Assembly (NCBI RefSeq): GCF_900155425.1
Contig: NZ_LT700191.1
Span: 109,025-173,024 of the forward strand
Reading direction: 5' to 3'
DNA length: 64,000 nt
Source: Parabacteroides massiliensis
GTDB lineage: Bacteria; Bacteroidota; Bacteroidia; Bacteroidales; Tannerellaceae
Program-made: the position numbers and the translations under genes
Notes under the pieces: model-generated
Database searches by the model: none
What the model was told of the DNA's origin: nothing
The model's input: the letters and a program-made list of their open reading frames with translations, nothing else
Part shown: in pieces, positions 18,969 through 28,430 of the stretch
Numbering within the stretch: position 1 is the first letter of the stretch
Layout of the letters: every line of letters starts with the position of its first letter

Positions 18969-19077
18969 CTTATATTTAACCCAAATTAACTTCATAAAGA
19001 TTTCTATTTCTCTATAGAAAACGATGTTTACCCCCTGCATGGAAGCACCATCAGATTGGCCTCTATTTTATTCTCTA

Positions 19078-19155
19078 CAATGTCGTACATGTTTTCAACA
19101 ATGTCGTATATATTCTTGGCAACGTCAATTATATTCCCGACAACGCCGAAAACAG
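19078..19155. repeat. 21-bp degenerate tandem repeat upstream of purT
   Basis: Three full units start at 19078, 19099 and 19120 (CAATGTCGTACATG, CAATGTCGTATATA, CAACGTCAATTATA as unit heads) with a partial fourth at 19141. The period is exactly 21 bp. A plus-strand reading frame through it gives a 7-residue repeat but has no other sign of being a gene. The rest of the 18846-19265 gap holds only the two promoters. Confidence 0.7.
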
Positions 19156-19197
19156 ATTACACTGCCATCTATTCGAAAATCCCCTATTGAGAACCAC

Positions 19198-19227
19198 TTG
19201 CCAATTGCCAATATTACTGTACCTTTG
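19198..19227 (+). promoter_or_regulatory. purT promoter
   Basis: TTG at 19198-19200 and TACCTTTG at 19220-19227 with a 19-bp spacer. A start near 19233 excludes the upstream GTG at 19227 as the purT start and supports the ATG at 19266. Confidence 0.65.
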
Positions 19228-19265
19228 TGCCTACAAACAGAGGATATATAATACATTCAATAAAT

Positions 19266-20447
19266 ATGGTAACAATAGGAACACCGAAGTCGGCTACCGC
19301 AACGAAAGTTTTGCTCTGCGGTTCCGGCGAATTAGGCAAAGAGTTTGTAATCGAGTTACAACGTTATGGAGTGGAAGTGATCGCTTTGGACAAATATGCG
19401 GATGCTCCGGCCATGCAGGTCGCTCACCGTTCGTATGTCGTATCGATGTTGGACGGAAAGGCCTTGCGCGAGATTGTAGAAAAAGAAAAGCCTGACTATA
19501 TCGTTCCCGAAGTGGAGGCCATCGCGACACAGACGTTGATGGAACTGGAAAAAGAAGGATTCCATGTCATCCCGACTGCCCGTGCCACCTGGTTGACCAT
19601 GAACCGCGAAGGTATCCGCCGTCTGGCTGCCGAAGAATTAGGCTTACCTACCTCGCCTTATCGCTTTGCCGAGACGGAAGAGGAGTTCATCGAGGCTGTG
19701 AAAGCAATCGGGATGCCGTGTGTCGTCAAGCCGATCATGAGTTCGAGCGGACACGGCCAGAGCGTCATCCGCAAAGAAGAAGATATCGACCGTTCCTGGC
19801 ATTATGCGCAGGAAGGCGGGCGTGCCGGTGCCGGAAAGGTGATCGTGGAAGGGTTTGTCGATTTCGATTACGAAATCACCCAGTTGACCGTCCGCCATAT
19901 CGGAGGCACTTCATTCCTGGAACCGGTCGGACACGTACAGGTCGATGGCGACTATCGCGAATCCTGGCAGCCACAAGCGATGAGCCCGGTGGCCAAAGAA
20001 AAGGCACGTGAGATCGCAGGCAAGATCACGGAAGCGCTCGGCGGCCGCGGAATTTTCGGAGTCGAATTGTTTGTAAAGGGCGAAGATGTCATTTTCAGCG
20101 AAGTCTCTCCCCGTCCGCACGACACGGGAATGGTCACGATGATCACACAGGATCTTTCGCAGTTCGCCTTGCATGCGCGTGCCGTATTGGGCTTGCCGAT
20201 CCCGAACATTGCCTTCCACGGGGCAGGCGCTTCACGTGCTGTCGTGGTCGAAGGAGACAGCAACCAGCTTTCGTTAGGCAACCTCGACAAGGTACTGGAA
20301 CAGCCGGACACCCAAATACGTTTCTTCGGAAAACCGGAAGTTCACGGACATCGCCGTATGGCCGTGCTGCTGGCACGCGGATCGGATGTGGCCGATGCAC
20401 GCCGGAAGACAGGAGTGATGATGGAACAGCTGGAAATAAAGTTGTAA
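19266..20447 (+). CDS. purT: Formate-dependent phosphoribosylglycinamide formyltransferase
   Basis: 393 residues, close to the E. coli enzyme (392). It makes formyl-GAR from GAR, formate and ATP in purine synthesis. An ATP-grasp fold is visible: [11 protein letters not shown] at the N-terminal nucleotide site, [35 protein letters not shown] and the metal-binding [13 protein letters not shown]. The start [14 protein letters not shown] lines up with the E. coli N-terminus and lies downstream of a good promoter. Confidence 0.96.
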   Translation: MVTIGTPKSATATKVLLCGSGELGKEFVIELQRYGVEVIALDKYADAPAMQVAHRSYVVSMLDGKALREIVEKEKPDYIVPEVEAIATQTLMELEKEGFHVIPTARATWLTMNREGIRRLAAEELGLPTSPYRFAETEEEFIEAVKAIGMPCVVKPIMSSSGHGQSVIRKEEDIDRSWHYAQEGGRAGAGKVIVEGFVDFDYEITQLTVRHIGGTSFLEPVGHVQVDGDYRESWQPQAMSPVAKEKAREIAGKITEALGGRGIFGVELFVKGEDVIFSEVSPRPHDTGMVTMITQDLSQFALHARAVLGLPIPNIAFHGAGASRAVVVEGDSNQLSLGNLDKVLEQPDTQIRFFGKPEVHGHRRMAVLLARGSDVADARRKTGVMMEQLEIKL

Positions 20448-20495
20448 TATCATAATCAGCATTGACAGGACACAGGCGAACAAGGGGAAAAAGGA

Positions 20496-21224
20496 ATGAG
20501 ACTGACTTATATATATCATAGCGGTTTTGCTATCGAGGCAGATGGTTTTGCCATTTTGATCGATTATTACAAAGACACTGGGAAATCTCCGGAGAAAGGT
20601 TTCGTGCATGAGGAGCTGTTGAGTCGCGTGGGTACATTATATGTATTGTCATCTCATTTCCACCCGGATCATTTCAATCCGGAGGTTTTGAGGTGGAAAG
20701 CAAACAAAAAAGATATCATATATCTTTTCGGCAAAGATATCCTGAAAAGGAACCGGGCAGGAAAAGAAGATGCGATCTACCTCAAGAAAGGAGAAACCTA
20801 CGAGGATCATAACCTGCGGATCGAGGCATTCGGATCGACAGACTCCGGCATATCCTTCCTGATCGAAGCCGAAGGAAAACGCCTTTTCCATGCCGGCGAC
20901 CTGAACAACTGGCACTGGAAAGACGAATCGACTCCCGAAGAAGCCGCAGAGGCGGAAAAGAATTATCTGAAAGAATTGGACGACCTGGCGAAAGTGGCCG
21001 ACAAACTGGATGTCGCCATGTTTCCGGTCGATCCGCGTATCGGAACCGATTTCATGCGCGGTGCACAACAGTTTGTCGATCGCATCAAAACCCATATATT
21101 CGTACCGATGCATTTCTGGGACCGCCCGGCGGAGGTTGTTGCATTCGGGCCTTACGCAGAATCGCGCGGTTGCCGGTACGTGCTGATTTCCGTTCCGGGG
21201 GAAGAGTTTTCAATTGACAATTGA
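20496..21224 (+). CDS. MBL-fold metal-dependent hydrolase
   Basis: 242 residues. HSGFAIEADG near the start and the metal motif SSHFHPDHF (HxHxDH, about 53-61) define the metallo-beta-lactamase fold. Further ligands are HAGDLNNWHW and PMHFWD. It resembles the UlaG/YtnP-like small hydrolases of unknown substrate. The last codons and the stop (SIDN) lie inside an intergenic repeat that begins at 21211, so the C-terminus has probably been rewritten by the repeat. Confidence 0.85.
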   Translation: MRLTYIYHSGFAIEADGFAILIDYYKDTGKSPEKGFVHEELLSRVGTLYVLSSHFHPDHFNPEVLRWKANKKDIIYLFGKDILKRNRAGKEDAIYLKKGETYEDHNLRIEAFGSTDSGISFLIEAEGKRLFHAGDLNNWHWKDESTPEEAAEAEKNYLKELDDLAKVADKLDVAMFPVDPRIGTDFMRGAQQFVDRIKTHIFVPMHFWDRPAEVVAFGPYAESRGCRYVLISVPGEEFSIDN

Positions 21225-21229
21225 CAATT
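21211..21229. repeat. CAATTGACAATT repeat (family B)
   Basis: Tandem CAATTGACAATTGACAATT overlaps the end of the MBL gene and supplies its stop codon. A larger copy of the family lies at 22731-22828. Confidence 0.7.
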
Positions 21230-21270
21230 CGGTTATAATGAGAATTCAAGATTAAAAGAAAAAAGAAACG

Positions 21271-21648
21271 ATGGAGATAAAGAGTAGATTTGATCATTTT
21301 AATATCAATGTCCTGGATTTGGACAGAAGTATCGCGTTTTACGAAAAAGCGCTTGGTTTGAAAGAACATCACCGCAAAGAAGCAGCAGACGGCTCGTTCA
21401 TCCTGGTTTACCTGACAGACAACGAGACAGGCTTCCTGTTGGAACTGACCTGGCTTCGCGACCGGAAAGAAGCATACGAATTGGGAGACAACGAGAGCCA
21501 TCTCTGTTTCCGCGTAGCCGGCAATTATGACGAGATACGCGAATATCACCGGGAACTCGGGTATATCTGTTTCGAAAATAACGAGATGGGCTTGTACTTC
21601 ATTAATGATCCGGACGACTACTGGATTGAAATTTTACCTGCTAAATAA
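21271..21648 (+). CDS. VOC-family (glyoxalase-like) protein
   Basis: 125 residues with the paired beta-alpha-beta-beta-beta units of the vicinal oxygen chelate fold: FDHFNINVLDLDRSIAFYEKALG, GFLLELTW, NESHLCFRV and FINDPDDYWIEILP. The putative metal ligands are His (FDH), Glu in FLLELT, His in ESHLC and Glu in WIEIL, which match glyoxalase I order. Lactoylglutathione lyase activity is possible but not certain in this phylum. Confidence 0.85.
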   Translation: MEIKSRFDHFNINVLDLDRSIAFYEKALGLKEHHRKEAADGSFILVYLTDNETGFLLELTWLRDRKEAYELGDNESHLCFRVAGNYDEIREYHRELGYICFENNEMGLYFINDPDDYWIEILPAK

Positions 21649-21699
21649 CATATCAGATAACATATTCACGCCTATTTCGGTTTTTTTTGAATAAAATCA

Positions 21700-21729
21700 T
21701 TGCGCCTTACCAGATTCCTCTTATATTTG
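21700..21729 (+). promoter_or_regulatory. Promoter of the ROK kinase gene
   Basis: TTG at 21700-21702 and TATATTTG at 21722-21729, spacer 19 bp. Transcription would begin near 21735, giving a leader of about 34 bases and ruling out the upstream in-frame TTG at 21700 as a start. Confidence 0.7.
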
Positions 21730-21768
21730 CTTTCCAGAAAAAGCATTATTAATCTAAAATATAAAATC

Positions 21769-22731
21769 ATGGAGAAGCCTTATGTAGTAGGTATCGATAT
21801 AGGTGGTACCAATACTGTTTTTGGCGTAGTAGATGCAAGAGGAACAATCTTGTACAGTAGTTCAATCAAGACCGGGAAGTATACTGATGTCAACGATTAT
21901 GTCAGTGAACTTGCCAAGGGTTTGAAATTAGTGATCGACCAGGCTGGTGGCGTGGACACAATAAAAGGTATAGGCGTAGGAGCTCCGAACGGTAACTTCT
22001 TCAACGGTTGCATAGAATTTGCACCGAACCTTCCCTGGAAAGGTAAAATTCCTTTGGCTCAGCTGATCAGCGAAAAGCTGGGTGGCGTGCCAGTCGCATT
22101 GACTAACGATGCCAACGCGGCCGCTATCGGAGAAATGACGTATGGCGCAGCCCGCGGTATGAAAGACTTTATCGTGATCACATTGGGAACCGGTGTCGGC
22201 AGCGGTATCGTAATCGGTGGTAACCTGGTTTACGGACACGACGGATTTGCAGGTGAATTGGGTCACGTGATCATGCGTCGTAACAACGGACGTCCTTGCG
22301 GTTGCGGTCGCCAGGGCTGTTTGGAGGCATATGCGTCTGCAACAGGTGTTGCCCGTACGGCACGCGAATTTTTGGATATCCGCAAGGATGACAGCTTGCT
22401 TCGCGAATTGGATCCGGACGAAATCACATCAAAGGACGTATATGATGCAGCGATGAAGAACGACAAGTTGGCTTTGGAAATCTTCGAATTCACAGGTAAC
22501 ATCCTGGGTGAAGCATTCGCTGATTTCGTTGCTTTCTCCAGTCCTGAAGCAATCATCCTGTTCGGCGGCTTGACCAAAGCAGGTGACCTGATCATGAACC
22601 CGATCAAACGTTCTATGGATAAGAACATGCTGAAAGTGTTCGAAGGTAAGACTAAATTATTATTCTCCCAATTGAAAGAAAGCGATGCTGCCGTATTAGG
22701 AGCAAGCGCACTGGGCTGGGAAGTGAAATAA
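21769..22731 (+). CDS. ROK-family glucokinase
   Basis: 320 residues. Phosphate-binding GIDIGGTNTVFG at the N-terminus, the catalytic base in LTNDANAAAIGE, the second phosphate motif TLGTGVGSGIV, and the ROK zinc motif CGCGRQGCLEAYAS. It phosphorylates glucose (or a related hexose) with ATP. The start is chosen from the promoter position. The stop runs straight into the family B repeat. Confidence 0.93.
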   Translation: MEKPYVVGIDIGGTNTVFGVVDARGTILYSSSIKTGKYTDVNDYVSELAKGLKLVIDQAGGVDTIKGIGVGAPNGNFFNGCIEFAPNLPWKGKIPLAQLISEKLGGVPVALTNDANAAAIGEMTYGAARGMKDFIVITLGTGVGSGIVIGGNLVYGHDGFAGELGHVIMRRNNGRPCGCGRQGCLEAYASATGVARTAREFLDIRKDDSLLRELDPDEITSKDVYDAAMKNDKLALEIFEFTGNILGEAFADFVAFSSPEAIILFGGLTKAGDLIMNPIKRSMDKNMLKVFEGKTKLLFSQLKESDAAVLGASALGWEVK

Positions 22732-22828
22732 ATTGACAATTGGCAATTGACAGTTGACAATTTAAGGGGATGACTCTTTCATTTGTCAATTGTTAATTGC
22801 CAATTGTTCTTTTTCAATTGTCAATTGA
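22731..22828. repeat. CAATTGTCAATTG inverted repeat block (family B)
   Basis: Forward units (AATTGACAATTGGCAATTGA) at 22731-22762 and inverted units (GTCAATTGTTAATTGCCAAT) at 22785-22828 can pair into a long hairpin between the kinase and Nudix genes. Confidence 0.75.
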
Positions 22829-22833
22829 ACGAA

Positions 22834-23349
22834 GTGCATCCTTTACATCAATTTACATATTGCCCGAAATGCGGAGCCCGGACATTTGTGGAACGCAACG
22901 AGAAAGCCAAGCAATGCACGACCTGCGGGTTCGTCTACTATTTCAATCCTTCCTCGGCTGTTGCCTGTTTTATCCGCAATCCCAAAGGAGAACTATTGCT
23001 CGTACGCCGTGCCAAAGATCCGGCCAAAGGGACGCTCGACCTGCCGGGAGGTTTTGTCGACATGCACGAATCGGCTGAAGAAGCAGCCCACCGGGAAGTG
23101 AAAGAGGAAACAAACCTCGACATCACCGATTGCCGCTATCTCTTTTCCATCCCCAACCTCTATCTCTATTCCGGCTTCGAGGTGCATACGGTCGATATGT
23201 TTTTCGAATGCCTCACCCCTTCTTTCGACGGAGCAAAAGCAGAAGACGATGCGGCCGAGATCATTATCCGGCTTGCCAACCGTTTGAATCCGGACGATTT
23301 CGGGTTACAATCCATCAAAAAAGCAGTAGAACGTTATATGATCGGTTGA
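22834..23349 (+). CDS. Nudix hydrolase with N-terminal zinc ribbon
   Basis: 171 residues from a GTG at 22834 (VHPLHQFTYCPKCG). The longer frame begins inside the repeat block and is unlikely. A zinc ribbon CPKCG...CTTCG precedes the Nudix domain. The Nudix box reads GGFVDMHESAEEAAHREV followed by KEET; the usual Gly after EE-x is Asn. This NADH-pyrophosphatase-like group hydrolyses nucleoside diphosphate derivatives; substrate not known. Confidence 0.88.
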   Translation: MHPLHQFTYCPKCGARTFVERNEKAKQCTTCGFVYYFNPSSAVACFIRNPKGELLLVRRAKDPAKGTLDLPGGFVDMHESAEEAAHREVKEETNLDITDCRYLFSIPNLYLYSGFEVHTVDMFFECLTPSFDGAKAEDDAAEIIIRLANRLNPDDFGLQSIKKAVERYMIG

Positions 23350-23482
23350 TTTTGCTTACTATGCAGGCTTTCATAGGAGCATAACGGACAGTACCTTTAA
23401 GTTGTGGCCTCATAAGGTACGCAGCGTGCGTGCATTTTAATCATTTATCCACAAAATCTATCCGTATGTGAGCGAGTTTATT

Positions 23483-23490
23483 TATATTTG
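23483..23490 (+). promoter_or_regulatory. Predicted -7 box for the TPR/OMP pair
   Basis: TATATTTG 65 bp before the TPR gene. No convincing -33 element. Confidence 0.4.
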
Positions 23491-23554
23491 CGACTTAGAA
23501 CCAACATATACCGTTATATTTTAGATATATCTGTATCATAAAAGCTAAGGAGTG

Positions 23555-26554
23555 ATGAAAAGAATACTTATTCCACTGTGCATAGTGGTAGGAAGTCATG
23601 CCGCATATGGGCAACGGTCGTACCAGTTTGATGCGGCGGATCGCCTATTTGTAGAAGGGAAAGAGTTGTTTAGTTTAAAAAATTATGCCGGTTGCATCGA
23701 CAAGCTGGAAGCCTATAAGCAGCATTCCACCGATGCCGACCTGATCCAAGAGGCAGACTATATGCTGGTCTATGCCGCATACGAACAGGGACGCCCCAAT
23801 GCAGACGAATTGCTAAAGGACTACCTGGAAGAATATCCGGCTTCCCGCCATAGTGACGAGATCGACTACATGATCGGCTCCGTTCATTTCGAGCGCGGAG
23901 AGTATGAAAAAGCCATCTTCTGGTTCAACGAGGCCGATATCGACATGTTGAGCCCCGAACAACAGGAGGCTTATTCTTTCCGCCTGGCCTATTCGCTGTT
24001 GCAGACCGGCGAGAAGGAAAAGGCACGCAGCTACTTCGCACGGATCGAACAGATAGGGAACAAATACAAGGAGGCTTCGACCTATTATGTCGCCTATATC
24101 GACTACGCGACGGGGAATTACAACAAAGCCCTGATCGAGTTCTCCCGCCTGAAAGAGAGCCCGAAATTCCGCGAACAGTCTCAATACTACATTACTCAGA
24201 TTTATTTTATCCAGAGCAAATACGAAAAGGTGGTGAAAGAAGGCGAAGAACTTCTCTCCCTCTATCCCGACAGCAAGAATAACAGCGAGATGTACCGTAT
24301 CGTCGGTGATTCATATTATCACTTAGGCGACCAGGGAAAAGCGATCCAGATGTTGAGCAAATATGTTTCATCAACAGAAAACCCGCTCCGCAGCGATCTG
24401 TATATTTTAGGTGTATGTTATTTCAATAAAGGAAACTACAGCAGTGCGGTCAACGCCCTGAGCCGGACCGTACGCCAGAACGACGAGCTGACACAGAACG
24501 CCTATCTCTATCTCGGACAGTCGTACCTGAAGTTAGGCGACAAGAACAATGCCCGTATGGCTTTCGAGGCTGCCGCCACCTCTTCTTTCGACAAACAGAT
24601 AAAGGAAGTCGCCATGTATAACTACGCACTGCTGATCCACGAAACGGCCTTTACGGGATTCGGCGAGTCGGTGACGATCTTCGAAGACTTCCTGAACGAT
24701 TTCCCGAATTCGCAATATGCGGACAAGGTGAACGACTATCTGGTCGAAGTCTACCTGACCACCAAGAACTACGAAGCCGCTCTGAAATCGATCAACAAGA
24801 TCAAACAGCCGAGCACCAAGATACTGGAAGCCAAACAAGGTATTCTTTTCCAACTCGGGACGCAGGCTTTCGCCAATGTCAAACTGGATGACGCCGTCAG
24901 CCTGTTCAGCCAGGCAATCCAGCTCGGTTCCTATAATACGGAAGCCCGCAACGAGGCCTATTTCTGGCGCGGCGAATCCTACTACCGCATGGGAGAATAT
25001 GAAAATGCGATATCGGACTATCGTACCTATCTGAACAATACGCACCAGCGCAATACGGATATGTACGCATTGGCTTATTACAATTTAGGTTACAGCTATT
25101 TCAAGTTGAGAGATTACAGTGCTGCCTTGAACCGTTTCCGCCAGTATGTCGACCTCGAAAGCAACCAGCAAGCCGCGTCTTTGGCAGACGCTTACAACCG
25201 TATCGGGGACTGCCAGTATCAGAACCGCCAGTTCAGCCTGGCCGAAGAGAACTATTCCCGCGCAGCCCAGCTGTCTCCTTCCGCAGGCGATTACTCGATC
25301 TACCAAAAGGGATTCCTGCTTGGCTTGCAGAAAGACTACAGAGGCAAGATCAGCGCAATGGACCGCTTGATCAGCGAATATCCGGAGTCGCAATATGTAG
25401 ACGATGCGTTGTTCGAGAAAGGACGTACCTATGTATTGCTCGAAAACAGCTCTTCCGCCGCACAAGCGTTCGAAAAGCTGATACGCGAATTCCCACAGAG
25501 CAGCCTGGCACGTAAGGCCGGCATCCAGCTCGGTCTGCTTTACTACAATGACAACCAGCCGGAAAAGGCGCTCGCCGCCTACAAGCAGGTCATCAGCAAT
25601 TATCCGGGTAGCGAAGAGGCTAAGACCGCTTTGCAGGATTTGAAATCTGTCTATATCGACCTCAACGATATCAATGCTTATGCCAATTACGTGAATTCCA
25701 TAGGCGGTAATATCCGCCTGGAAGTGGGCGAACAGGATTCATTGACCTACATCGCCGCCGAAAAGCTCTTCATGCGCGGAGACAACGACGGTGCTCGCCG
25801 CAGTCTGGTAAATTACTTGCAGACATTCCCCGAAGGAGCGTTCAGTTCGAATGCCAACTTCTACTTAGGTAGCATCGCTTTCGCCAAGAAAGAATTTGAC
25901 GAAGCCATCCAACGATTCAAATCGGTCATTGCCAGCGGCGACACCAAGTTCCTTGAAGAATCGGTTGCCCGCACGGCTGAAATCGAATACCTGGGCAAAG
26001 ATTATCCGGCAGCCTTAGAAAGCTTCAAACGCTTGCAGATCGTAGCCGAAAACCCGGAGAACAAACAGGCCGCCCGCTTAGGTATCATGCGCTGCGCTTT
26101 ACAGACCGGACAGCAGAAAGACGCACTTTTGGCGGCAGACGAGTTGCTAAAAGAACCGAAGCTATCGCCCGAACTGGAAGCCGAAGCCCGTTATGTGCGT
26201 GCTAAAGCCTATATCGACCAGAAACAGGCGAACAAGGCGCTTGCCGACCTGAAAGTATTGAGCAAAGACACCCGTACGATACACGGTGCGGAAGCCAAAT
26301 ATCTGTTGGCCCAACTGTATTATGACACCAACGATGACAAAAATGCCGAAAAGGTACTGATGAACTTCATCGAGAACGGTACGCCTCACCAATACTGGCT
26401 GGCTCGCGGATTCATCCTGCTGGCAGACGTCTATATCCGCCAGGGTGACGACTTCCAGGCTCGCCAGTACCTCACCAGCCTGCAGAACAATTATAAGGGT
26501 GATGACGATATCGCCGGTATGATAGAAAATAGATTGGGTAAACTTAAGAATTAA
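23555..26554 (+). CDS. Large exported TPR-repeat protein
   Basis: 999 residues with a signal peptide (cut near AAYGQ). The whole mature protein is a solenoid of tetratricopeptide repeats, for example YYNLGYSYFKLRDYSAALNRF and YILGVCYFNKGNYSSAVNAL. Such proteins act as periplasmic scaffolds. The next gene, 9 bp downstream, encodes an outer-membrane barrel, so the two probably form one envelope complex. The start is taken as the ATG after AAGGAGTG; a GTG three bases earlier is in frame. Confidence 0.87.
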   Translation: MKRILIPLCIVVGSHAAYGQRSYQFDAADRLFVEGKELFSLKNYAGCIDKLEAYKQHSTDADLIQEADYMLVYAAYEQGRPNADELLKDYLEEYPASRHSDEIDYMIGSVHFERGEYEKAIFWFNEADIDMLSPEQQEAYSFRLAYSLLQTGEKEKARSYFARIEQIGNKYKEASTYYVAYIDYATGNYNKALIEFSRLKESPKFREQSQYYITQIYFIQSKYEKVVKEGEELLSLYPDSKNNSEMYRIVGDSYYHLGDQGKAIQMLSKYVSSTENPLRSDLYILGVCYFNKGNYSSAVNALSRTVRQNDELTQNAYLYLGQSYLKLGDKNNARMAFEAAATSSFDKQIKEVAMYNYALLIHETAFTGFGESVTIFEDFLNDFPNSQYADKVNDYLVEVYLTTKNYEAALKSINKIKQPSTKILEAKQGILFQLGTQAFANVKLDDAVSLFSQAIQLGSYNTEARNEAYFWRGESYYRMGEYENAISDYRTYLNNTHQRNTDMYALAYYNLGYSYFKLRDYSAALNRFRQYVDLESNQQAASLADAYNRIGDCQYQNRQFSLAEENYSRAAQLSPSAGDYSIYQKGFLLGLQKDYRGKISAMDRLISEYPESQYVDDALFEKGRTYVLLENSSSAAQAFEKLIREFPQSSLARKAGIQLGLLYYNDNQPEKALAAYKQVISNYPGSEEAKTALQDLKSVYIDLNDINAYANYVNSIGGNIRLEVGEQDSLTYIAAEKLFMRGDNDGARRSLVNYLQTFPEGAFSSNANFYLGSIAFAKKEFDEAIQRFKSVIASGDTKFLEESVARTAEIEYLGKDYPAALESFKRLQIVAENPENKQAARLGIMRCALQTGQQKDALLAADELLKEPKLSPELEAEARYVRAKAYIDQKQANKALADLKVLSKDTRTIHGAEAKYLLAQLYYDTNDDKNAEKVLMNFIENGTPHQYWLARGFILLADVYIRQGDDFQARQYLTSLQNNYKGDDDIAGMIENRLGKLKN

Positions 26555-26563
26555 GAAGAAGTG

Positions 26564-28399
26564 ATGAAGACAATATACAACATCAAAGCACTGTGTGTGA
26601 TGGCCCTGTTGGGAAGCGTCGCTACCGCCAGTGCACAGGAAGACAAAACGAAGGAAAAAGACTTGAACCGGGAAATGACGCTGGAACGCGAATATGACCC
26701 GACCGTACAGGATGCCAGCAAGGTGAACACGCTGCCGGTCATCAAAGAGCCGGTTGTCAAGAAGATGCCGATCGACTACGCTACTTTCACTGCTCCGGCC
26801 GACCCGGAAAAGGAAATCAGCCTGTTGCCTTCAGGCAATATCATGACGGATATCCAGTATAACAAACGTCGCGGTTATTTCAACTTCGGCGGTGGAACCT
26901 ATCTGAACCTTAACGGCGACTTGGGCTATCATATCCTGAGCACGGACAAGGACAAACTGAACATCTGGTTCTCTCACCGCTCGACGAACGGGAAGGTGAA
27001 ATATATCCAGGATGTTCCGGAAGGTTACGAGAAAGTCAAAGCGAAACTAAACGACAACCTGGGCGGTTTGAACTTCAAACATGTGTTCCGACGGGCGACA
27101 TTGGATATGGGACTCAAATATGGCTATTCAGCCTATAATTACTACGGATTGCCTATCTCCGGTAGCGCATCCAACATGCCGGCAGCCGGATACATCGACC
27201 TTGCCGACCGTGAGACCAACCAGGTTGACCAGACGATTCAAGGACGCATCGGCGTACAGTCGGCCGAAAACGCTCCGTTTGGTTATAACATCGGGCTGGA
27301 TTACACGAACTTCTCCCACAAGTATGGAGAAAGCCAAGACCATGATGGCGTAAAGGAAAACACGTTCGCTCTGGGGTTTGACTTCTTCGCTCCTTTCAAT
27401 GGCAACCAACAGATCGGATTGGCAGGAGATATGAAATATTACAACTATTCTCTTCCGGCTGAAGAGCCATACAAGACAGGCACAAACGAACCGCCTTATA
27501 CTTTCTCCACATACGAAAATCATTTCAATGCTCTTTTGAATCCCTACTACAAGATTACAGGAGACAATTGGAACTTCAAATTGGGAGCAAAAGCGATGAT
27601 GGTTTCCGGTTTGGAATATTGGGACAACGCCAAATTCTATGCATCTCCCGATATTGCGGCCGATGTTACAGTGGCTGACAAAACCATGCTCTACGCAAAA
27701 ATCGGCGGTGAATTGCGCGACAACTCGATGTACGACATTACACAGCTCAACCGCTACGCAGACCCGGTTCATGCAACAACGCCTTCATTCAACTGGCTGG
27801 ATGCCAAGTTGGGAATCCAAAGCGGTGTGGCTTCCGGTTTCTGGTTTGACATCTTCGGTGGATATCAGGCAACCAGCAACGACTACTTCTTCATAGCCTA
27901 CAATTATTACAATGCAAACGAACAAAACAAGTTCAACTATATCGAAATGCGTGATGACATTGCCAGCAAGCGGCTTTATGTCGGTGCGGATTTGCGCTAC
28001 AGCTACCAACAAATAATCGACCTGCGTTTGAAAGGTGTTTACAACAACTGGAAGATGAATTTAGGCGATGGCTATGTGGGAGGTAAAGTGAACGCTGAAA
28101 TAGATCCGATCGGCAAACCTGAAATGGAACTGACAGCGGGCATCACCGTTCGTCCGATCGAACAGATTTCCGCTTCGCTTGATTACAACCTGGCAACCGG
28201 TCGCAAGGCTGAAGTTTTCGGAATCACTCACAAGATGAAAAACATCAACGAGCTCAACCTGACCGGAACTTACACTCTGAACGACACTTTCGGGCTGTAT
28301 CTGAAAATGAACAACGTCCTGTTCCAGAAATATGAACTCTACTACGGCTATCCGATGCAGAGTTTCAGCGCGATGATCGGAGTGAACATCAATTTCTGA
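26564..28399 (+). CDS. Outer membrane beta-barrel protein (TonB-receptor-like barrel, no plug)
   Basis: 611 residues with a signal peptide (cut near ATASAQ). An acidic and basic stretch (about 25-45) leads to EYDPTVQDASKVNTLP, then many alternating aromatic strands such as YFNFGGGTYLNLNGDLGYHI, and the C-terminal aromatic MIGVNINF expected for BAM insertion. There is no plug or carboxypeptidase-like domain, so it is not a full TonB-dependent receptor. It is paired with the TPR protein. Function unknown. Confidence 0.82.
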   Translation: MKTIYNIKALCVMALLGSVATASAQEDKTKEKDLNREMTLEREYDPTVQDASKVNTLPVIKEPVVKKMPIDYATFTAPADPEKEISLLPSGNIMTDIQYNKRRGYFNFGGGTYLNLNGDLGYHILSTDKDKLNIWFSHRSTNGKVKYIQDVPEGYEKVKAKLNDNLGGLNFKHVFRRATLDMGLKYGYSAYNYYGLPISGSASNMPAAGYIDLADRETNQVDQTIQGRIGVQSAENAPFGYNIGLDYTNFSHKYGESQDHDGVKENTFALGFDFFAPFNGNQQIGLAGDMKYYNYSLPAEEPYKTGTNEPPYTFSTYENHFNALLNPYYKITGDNWNFKLGAKAMMVSGLEYWDNAKFYASPDIAADVTVADKTMLYAKIGGELRDNSMYDITQLNRYADPVHATTPSFNWLDAKLGIQSGVASGFWFDIFGGYQATSNDYFFIAYNYYNANEQNKFNYIEMRDDIASKRLYVGADLRYSYQQIIDLRLKGVYNNWKMNLGDGYVGGKVNAEIDPIGKPEMELTAGITVRPIEQISASLDYNLATGRKAEVFGITHKMKNINELNLTGTYTLNDTFGLYLKMNNVLFQKYELYYGYPMQSFSAMIGVNINF

Positions 28400-28430
28400 T
28401 GTATCTTTGTCCCCGAATAAACAAACGAAT

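Noticed and set aside
19024..19251. 75-codon frame with 7-residue repeats upstream of purT
   Set aside because: The repeats come from the 21-bp DNA repeat; the frame overlaps the purT promoter and has no start signal.
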